From Candidatus Heimdallarchaeota archaeon (GTDB lineage Archaea > Asgardarchaeota > Heimdallarchaeia > Heimdallarchaeales > Heimdallarchaeaceae): DNA of 64,000 nt. Below the pieces are notes generated by a model. The model worked only from the letters and a program-made list of their open reading frames with translations, searched no databases and had not been told where the DNA came from. Location: assembly GCA_016840095.1 (NCBI GenBank), contig JAEOSZ010000055.1, positions 1-64,000 on the forward strand. The letters run 5' to 3'. This document shows, piece after piece, positions 59,828-64,000 of the stretch. A program made the translations under genes and the position numbers. Positions within the stretch are counted from its first letter, which is position 1; every line of letters starts with the position of its first letter.

Positions 59828-61507
59828 ATGTCTAAAATCGCCACAAAAAATTCTGTTGTTGAGGGAGTAGAATTAGCAGGTGCAAAGATTCAGAAAAGAA
59901 TAGTTTCTCTAGATTTTCAAAGAGGTTTAGCTATTTTTCTTATGGTTTTCTTTCATTCACTTCAACATTTGTATGATATAGGATGGGCAACAAATGTTGA
60001 TGAACTTTTCAAGATGAATATTCTTGTAATTCTCAGTGTCATTCTTATGGCTTTTTTTACTGGTTGGGCTGGTTACTTTCTAATAATTTCTGCAATTGTT
60101 AATGCTTTGGCTATGTCAAAAAGAGCATCAAGAGGTCACAAACCTGCTCAGATATTAGCTAAGCAAATTCTAACAGGTCTTGGTATTTTATTTGCTGCAA
60201 TGCTTACTGAAGGTTTGTTTGGATATTATGGCTATTTGGGAAGTGGATTGAGAACAGGAAATTGGACTTCTTCAAGGTTTCTTCAAACTTTCGTAGGTAG
60301 ATCATTCTTCATGATGGAAACTTTACAAACTATAGGGTGGTGTATGATGATCACTGGTGTAATTCATTTTCTACTTATAAGAAGTGGTGGTTTCAAAAAA
60401 ATTAAACGAAATATCATCATTTATGCAATTTTAACATTAGTAATTATTGTATTGAGTCCTGTAATGTGGAATTGGACAGATAACATGAATTGGGGAGGAT
60501 ATTATAATCTTAACTTCTTCTCTGAAATAAGTGTTGATAGTAGATATTATACTAGTTTTAGGTGGCCAAATGAGTTTGATCAGTATAAAATTGGTACTTT
60601 TAAAGCTAGTTTCTTCTCTTTACTAACAGGTGATCTCGAACCATTATTTCCATTTATGTCAACTTCCTTTCTAGGAGCACTAATTGGTACAATTTTAGCT
60701 AAAGAAGATCCCCCAGAAAGACTTCCATTTTATGGTGCAATGACAGCACTTGGATTTATTGCTACCGGTGCAATTCTTATAGCAGCAGGACTGCCCTTTG
60801 ATTTTACATGGTATAGACCAATGATGTCCTATTTCTTGATTTTAATGGGGACATGGGTAGGTGTCATATCATTACTGCTGTACAAAGTAGAATACAGAGG
60901 AAAGCCTAATAAATTTGCTAAAAGAAGAGTTGTTAGTTTGATGCGTCTTTGGGGAATTATCTCTTTAACAATTTTTTCACTACAAATATTTTCACTTTTT
61001 CCTAGATGGGTACTGAGTTTCTTGTTAAAAGATGTAAATTTAGTAAATCAAAGACTACCTTTTGGTCAGGAAGGATTTGTTTTGCTTATCTGCTTCTATA
61101 TTCTGTTTGCATACCATTTTCTAGTAAAACTTTGGAGCAAATTTAACTTCAATTATTCTTTTGAATGGTTCATAATAAGATTCTCAAGTATTGGTTCTGG
61201 ACAAGATGTTTCTCAGAGATTAAATGTTGACACTGTAATGAATAAAACAGAATGGTATAGTTTTAAGAGAGAAGAGGTTTATCGCGTTTCTGCAATTATC
61301 TTATGTATTCTACTAGGCTTCTTAGGGATGCACAGATTTTACATAAACAATACAGATTCTAATTTGTTAGGAATTCAGAAATTAAAATTAAAAAATAAGA
61401 AGATAGGTTTTGTTTATCTACTTACTGGAGGACTTCTGTTTGCTGGCGTAATTTATGATTTGTATCTTATTATTAATAGCAAAGAACCTTTCAATATGAA
61501 ATGGTAA
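59828..61507 (+). CDS. HGSNAT-like membrane acetyltransferase fused to a TM2 domain
   Basis: 559 residues. The first 430 match the COG3503/HGSNAT-like proteins: RIVSLDFQRGLAIFLMVFFHSLQH at the start and about ten helices, paralogous to 23029-24351. After a linker (QDVSQRLNVDTVMNKTEWYSF), residues about 480-555 form a TM2 domain: VSAIILCILLGFLGMHRFYINNTDSNLLGIQKLKL...VYLLTGGLLFAGVIYDLYLI, with the G..G.HRFY and final D seen in TM2 proteins. TM2 modules are two-helix hairpins of unclear, possibly sensing or signalling, role. The fusion suggests that acetyl transfer at the membrane is regulated by it. Confidence 0.75.
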   Translation: MSKIATKNSVVEGVELAGAKIQKRIVSLDFQRGLAIFLMVFFHSLQHLYDIGWATNVDELFKMNILVILSVILMAFFTGWAGYFLIISAIVNALAMSKRASRGHKPAQILAKQILTGLGILFAAMLTEGLFGYYGYLGSGLRTGNWTSSRFLQTFVGRSFFMMETLQTIGWCMMITGVIHFLLIRSGGFKKIKRNIIIYAILTLVIIVLSPVMWNWTDNMNWGGYYNLNFFSEISVDSRYYTSFRWPNEFDQYKIGTFKASFFSLLTGDLEPLFPFMSTSFLGALIGTILAKEDPPERLPFYGAMTALGFIATGAILIAAGLPFDFTWYRPMMSYFLILMGTWVGVISLLLYKVEYRGKPNKFAKRRVVSLMRLWGIISLTIFSLQIFSLFPRWVLSFLLKDVNLVNQRLPFGQEGFVLLICFYILFAYHFLVKLWSKFNFNYSFEWFIIRFSSIGSGQDVSQRLNVDTVMNKTEWYSFKREEVYRVSAIILCILLGFLGMHRFYINNTDSNLLGIQKLKLKNKKIGFVYLLTGGLLFAGVIYDLYLIINSKEPFNMKW

Positions 61508-61598
61508 GAACTTCTTTCCTTCTTTCTTTTTTGGTTGAGCGATACTTTATTAAATTACAGACCAAATTAATTGAATTAGAACATATGGAGTAAGAACT

Positions 61599-62426
61599 AT
61601 GGTTTTAGCTACATGGCAGATCATATTGATAGGTACTGGTGCTTCTCTGTTTGCAGGTTTAGCAACAGCATTTGGAGCTATTCCTGTCTTTTTCAAGAAA
61701 GATATTAGTGATAAAACGTTAGATTTGTTACTTGGATTTGCTGCAGGGGTGATGCTTGCTGCTTCAGCTTTTAGTCTTTTAGTGCCAGCTCTAAACTTAG
61801 ATCCTGTTCCATTTGGACCCAAATTTGAGTTAGATACTATCTGGTTAGTTGTTATTGGTGTTGTAATAGGAGCGGTTTTCATAGACATCATAGACAAATG
61901 GGCTCCTCATGAACATTTTATTTCTGGTCCAGAAGGAAAGATGTCCAAACGGTTAGCTGCTACATGGTTGTTTATTATAGCAATTACTATTCATAATTTC
62001 CCAGAAGGTTTAGCAGTTGGTGTTAGTTTTGGAAATGGAGATGTTGCAGAAGGTTCAGTTGTTGCTATTGCTATTGGTTTACAAAATATCCCTGAAGGTA
62101 CGGCTGTTGCAATGCCACTCTTAAGAGAAGGTTATTCAAAGAAAAAAGCGTTCATGATAGCAGCACTATCTGGATTGGTTGAACCACTTGGAGCAATTCT
62201 AGGTGTTGCTGCAGTTTCTATTGCTCAATTTTTCCTTGCATTTGGAATGGCTTTTGCAGCTGGAGCAATGATTTTTGTAGTTATTGACGAGATTATACCT
62301 GAAACGCATGGAAAAGAATATGCTAGACTGGTTACTTTTGGAGTCATTGTTGGATTCGTAATAATGATGTTCTTGGATAATTTCATAGAACCCTTATTAG
62401 CTGACTTAATAGGTCCAATAACGTGA
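61599..62426 (+). CDS. ZIP-family metal transporter (GufA/ZupT-like)
   Basis: 275 residues with eight helices. The metal path is visible in helix IV, HNFPEGLAVGVSFG, and helix V, QNIPEGTAVAMPLLREGYSKKKAF, with VEPLGAILG in helix VI; this N/HxxPE pair is diagnostic of the GufA/ZupT/ZIP11-type. The helix III-IV loop is short with one His (APHEHF). It moves Zn2+ or Fe2+ (possibly other divalent ions) into the cytosol. Start ATG 61599 is followed at once by a hydrophobic helix. It converges on the glutamate dehydrogenase gene. Confidence 0.93.
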   Translation: MVLATWQIILIGTGASLFAGLATAFGAIPVFFKKDISDKTLDLLLGFAAGVMLAASAFSLLVPALNLDPVPFGPKFELDTIWLVVIGVVIGAVFIDIIDKWAPHEHFISGPEGKMSKRLAATWLFIIAITIHNFPEGLAVGVSFGNGDVAEGSVVAIAIGLQNIPEGTAVAMPLLREGYSKKKAFMIAALSGLVEPLGAILGVAAVSIAQFFLAFGMAFAAGAMIFVVIDEIIPETHGKEYARLVTFGVIVGFVIMMFLDNFIEPLLADLIGPIT

Positions 62427-62457
62427 CACCCAACAAGGGAAAATTTAGAATAAAGAA

Positions 62458-63732
62458 TTAAGGATAAATTCCCCTTAATTCATATTGTTTAACTATTGTT
62501 TCTAGAGCAACTGTATAAGCTGATAATCTCATATCATTAATACAGCATTCATCAGCGTGATCAAAGATTTTATCAAAAGCTCTTACCATGATTTCTTCTA
62601 ACTTGCTATTTACTTCTTCTTCTGTCCAGAATAATGCATCATTTCCTTGAACCCATTCAAAGTAACTTACAGTAACACCACCTGCATTAGCTAGGATATC
62701 AGGTAAAACTAGAACATTATTATCTTTCAGAATTTCATCTGCTCCTGGTGTAGTTGGTCCATTTGCTCCTTCTGCAACAATCTTTGCTTTAACAGTGTGA
62801 GCATTATATTTAGTAATTACACTTTCAACTGCACACGGAGCTAGAACATCAACTTCCAAAGCAAATAACTCATCGTTTGTAATATCTTTAGTTGAGTGTT
62901 GATAACCAACAACTGAACGATCTGAATTGTCTGGATTTTCATATACATATTTGTACAAATCTTCTACATCGAATCCATTTTCGTTGTAGATACCACCTTT
63001 CCAATCAGAAACACCTACAACTTTAGCTCCATTTTCAGCAATTATTCTAGCAAACCATGAACCTACATTTCCAAATCCTTGAACTGCTACAGTAGCACCT
63101 TCCATCTCTATTCCTAATCTCTTCATAGCTTGACGAGTTACAAAATAGACTCCTCTTCCTGTTGCAGCAGCTCTGCCAAGAGAACCACCAAGCTCAACAG
63201 GTTTACCAGTAACTACTCCTAATGCAGAATGGCCACCCCACATCGAGTAGGTGTCATAAATCCAAGCCATTTCTCTAGCTGATGTGTTGATATCTGGAGC
63301 TGGAATGTCACTTCTAGGATTAAAGACATTGATCATCTGGTGAGTGTATCTTCTGGTTACTTTTTCAATTTCTTTTAGTGACATTTCTCTTGGGTTACAG
63401 ATAACTCCACCTTTTGCTCCGGAATATGGTAAACCTACAATTGCACATTTGAAAGTCATCCAAAAGGCAAGAGCCATAACTTCCTCTCTAGTTACATGAG
63501 GACTGAATCTTATTCCTCCTTTGTTTGGAAGATTTTCATTGTGATGTACTCGAAAACCTGTGAATATCTCAACTCGTCCATCATCCATAACTACTGGAAA
63601 ATTAGTTTCAACTATTCTAATTGGATGTTTTAGAATTTTCATGATATTCTCATCAATATCCAGAACTTCACCTACTTTTTCTAGCTGTTTAACAGCCATC
63701 CTCCATGGATCAATAGCATGCTCTTCTGTCAT
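62458..63732 (-). CDS. gdhA: Glutamate dehydrogenase (NAD(P)-dependent, GdhA-type)
   Basis: 424 residues, typical of hexameric archaeal GDH. Substrate-binding and catalytic blocks: KGGIRFSPHVTREEV, ALAFWMTFKCAIVGLPYSGAKGGV (catalytic lysine near residue 105), and PAPDINTSAREMAW. The dinucleotide fold has VAVQGFGNVGSW (near residue 220) with VSDWKGG as the end of the second strand, where Asp favours NAD+. The end AYTVALETIVKQYELRG is also typical. It reversibly deaminates glutamate to 2-oxoglutarate and ammonia, linking the peptide breakdown genes here to central metabolism. A TATA-like AATTTAAAAA lies about 25-30 bases upstream (near 63755-63765). Confidence 0.96.
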   Translation of the reverse strand: MTEEHAIDPWRMAVKQLEKVGEVLDIDENIMKILKHPIRIVETNFPVVMDDGRVEIFTGFRVHHNENLPNKGGIRFSPHVTREEVMALAFWMTFKCAIVGLPYSGAKGGVICNPREMSLKEIEKVTRRYTHQMINVFNPRSDIPAPDINTSAREMAWIYDTYSMWGGHSALGVVTGKPVELGGSLGRAAATGRGVYFVTRQAMKRLGIEMEGATVAVQGFGNVGSWFARIIAENGAKVVGVSDWKGGIYNENGFDVEDLYKYVYENPDNSDRSVVGYQHSTKDITNDELFALEVDVLAPCAVESVITKYNAHTVKAKIVAEGANGPTTPGADEILKDNNVLVLPDILANAGGVTVSYFEWVQGNDALFWTEEEVNSKLEEIMVRAFDKIFDHADECCINDMRLSAYTVALETIVKQYELRGIYP

Positions 63733-63806
63733 GAGTAACTCAAAAACTGTTCTTTTTTTAAATTTTCTTACTATACTAAGTTTGTTTGGTCCAAGTTAAG
63801 AAAAAT

Positions 63807-64000
63807 TCATACAGGTGGAAATTCTAATGGAAATTGATCGGTGGAGTTACTTGGTCCATCAATATAATAATCTCCAGATAACCATTCAGACCAGAAATTC
63901 CCCTCAGAAGAACTACTTGACCATTCACTAAAATTTCCTTCATCATATGCTTGAGATGTTCCTAATAAGTTATTGAAATAGAACGAATTAAGAAATATTT
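63807..64000 (-). CDS. NosD-like beta-helix protein, C-terminal part, cut by window edge
   Basis: Not in the ORF track because its start is outside the window. On the minus strand the frame ends with a TGA at 63807-63809 and reads NSFYFNNLLGTSQAYDEGNF, then EGNFWSEWLSGDYYIDGPSN, ending DQFPLEFPPV. This is the closing block shared with 2-1099 and 33893-35518. Here the protein stops right after the block, with no C-terminal helix. Upstream of the gdhA start on the same strand. Confidence 0.75.
   Translation of the reverse strand, partial: IFLNSFYFNNLLGTSQAYDEGNFSEWSSSSSEGNFWSEWLSGDYYIDGPSNSTDQFPLEFPPV

Noticed and set aside
1-64000. tRNA, rRNA, CRISPR arrays, transposases, integrases and attachment sites
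   Set aside because: Gaps were read for T-loop-like GGTTCRA motifs, regularly spaced long repeats and transposase-like frames; none was found. Very divergent or small RNAs could be missed by eye.

Overview
The window looks like an AT-rich (roughly one third GC by eye) archaeal chromosome segment. The reasons are TATA-like boxes about 25-35 bases before many starts, few strong Shine-Dalgarno sites, secreted proteins held by a C-terminal membrane helix, a deazaflavin (F420)-type nitroreductase homologue, archaeal-style HxlR and membrane-bound winged-helix regulators, and many NosD-like beta-helix surface proteins. The mixture of bacterial-type and eukaryote-like families (tandem MgtE/SLC41-like transporter, HGSNAT-like acetyltransferases) is compatible with an Asgard archaeon such as a Heimdallarchaeia relative, but that placement is inference. 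I see no tRNA, rRNA, CRISPR array or insertion sequence.

Layout. 1-7.4 kb: surface and hypothetical proteins (cut NosD beta-helix, two paralogous anchored proteins, a TPR protein, a lipoyl-less E2-type acyltransferase, a beta-helix/propeller protein). 7.4-16.3 kb: small metabolic and stress genes (FMN split barrel, cold-shock protein, aminoglycoside-phosphotransferase-fold kinase, a GC-rich HpcH/HpaI aldolase, HSL esterase plus HxlR regulator, ABM domain, flavodoxin, M23-like protein). 16.4-24.9 kb: GH4 glycosidase divergent from a solute-binding protein, a possible ATC hydrolase, a saccharopine-dehydrogenase-like enzyme and an HGSNAT-like acetyltransferase. 25-35.5 kb: DMT transporter, ABC-2 exporter pair, three tandem acyltransferase-3 genes, a membrane-bound winged-helix regulator overlapping a second beta-helix gene. 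35.5-38.9 kb: a second solute-binding protein and a divergent half-size relative. 39.1-42.3 kb: operon of two 2-hydroxyacyl-CoA dehydratase-type Fe-S proteins and their ATPase activase. 42.3-54.9 kb: small Cys-rich proteins, SatD-like protein, TPR proteins, winged-helix/methyltransferase-like protein, MgtE/SLC41-like transporter, CutA, nucleotidyltransferase, DDN-type reductase and PHP hydrolase. 55-64 kb: oligoendopeptidase F, TldE/TldD protease pair, HGSNAT-TM2 fusion, ZIP transporter, glutamate dehydrogenase and another cut NosD protein.

How they fit together. The dominant theme is the cell surface: five polytopic acyl/acetyltransferases, four beta-helix proteins, several single-pass anchored proteins and substrate-binding proteins. 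A second theme is peptide and amino-acid catabolism (oligopeptide-type binding proteins, PepF, TldD/TldE, glutamate dehydrogenase, 2-hydroxyacyl-CoA dehydratase-type operon), as expected of a heterotroph that ferments peptides. A third is divalent metal handling (MgtE-like, CutA, ZIP).

The most unusual observation is that both large solute-binding proteins (17851-19821 and 35513-37771) carry the SBP_bac_5 fold in circularly permuted order: the segment that normally closes the protein comes first, then the normal N-terminal part, and the chain ends where the normal protein would enter that closing segment. A divergent neighbour (38090-38860) appears to be a free-standing version of the moved segment.
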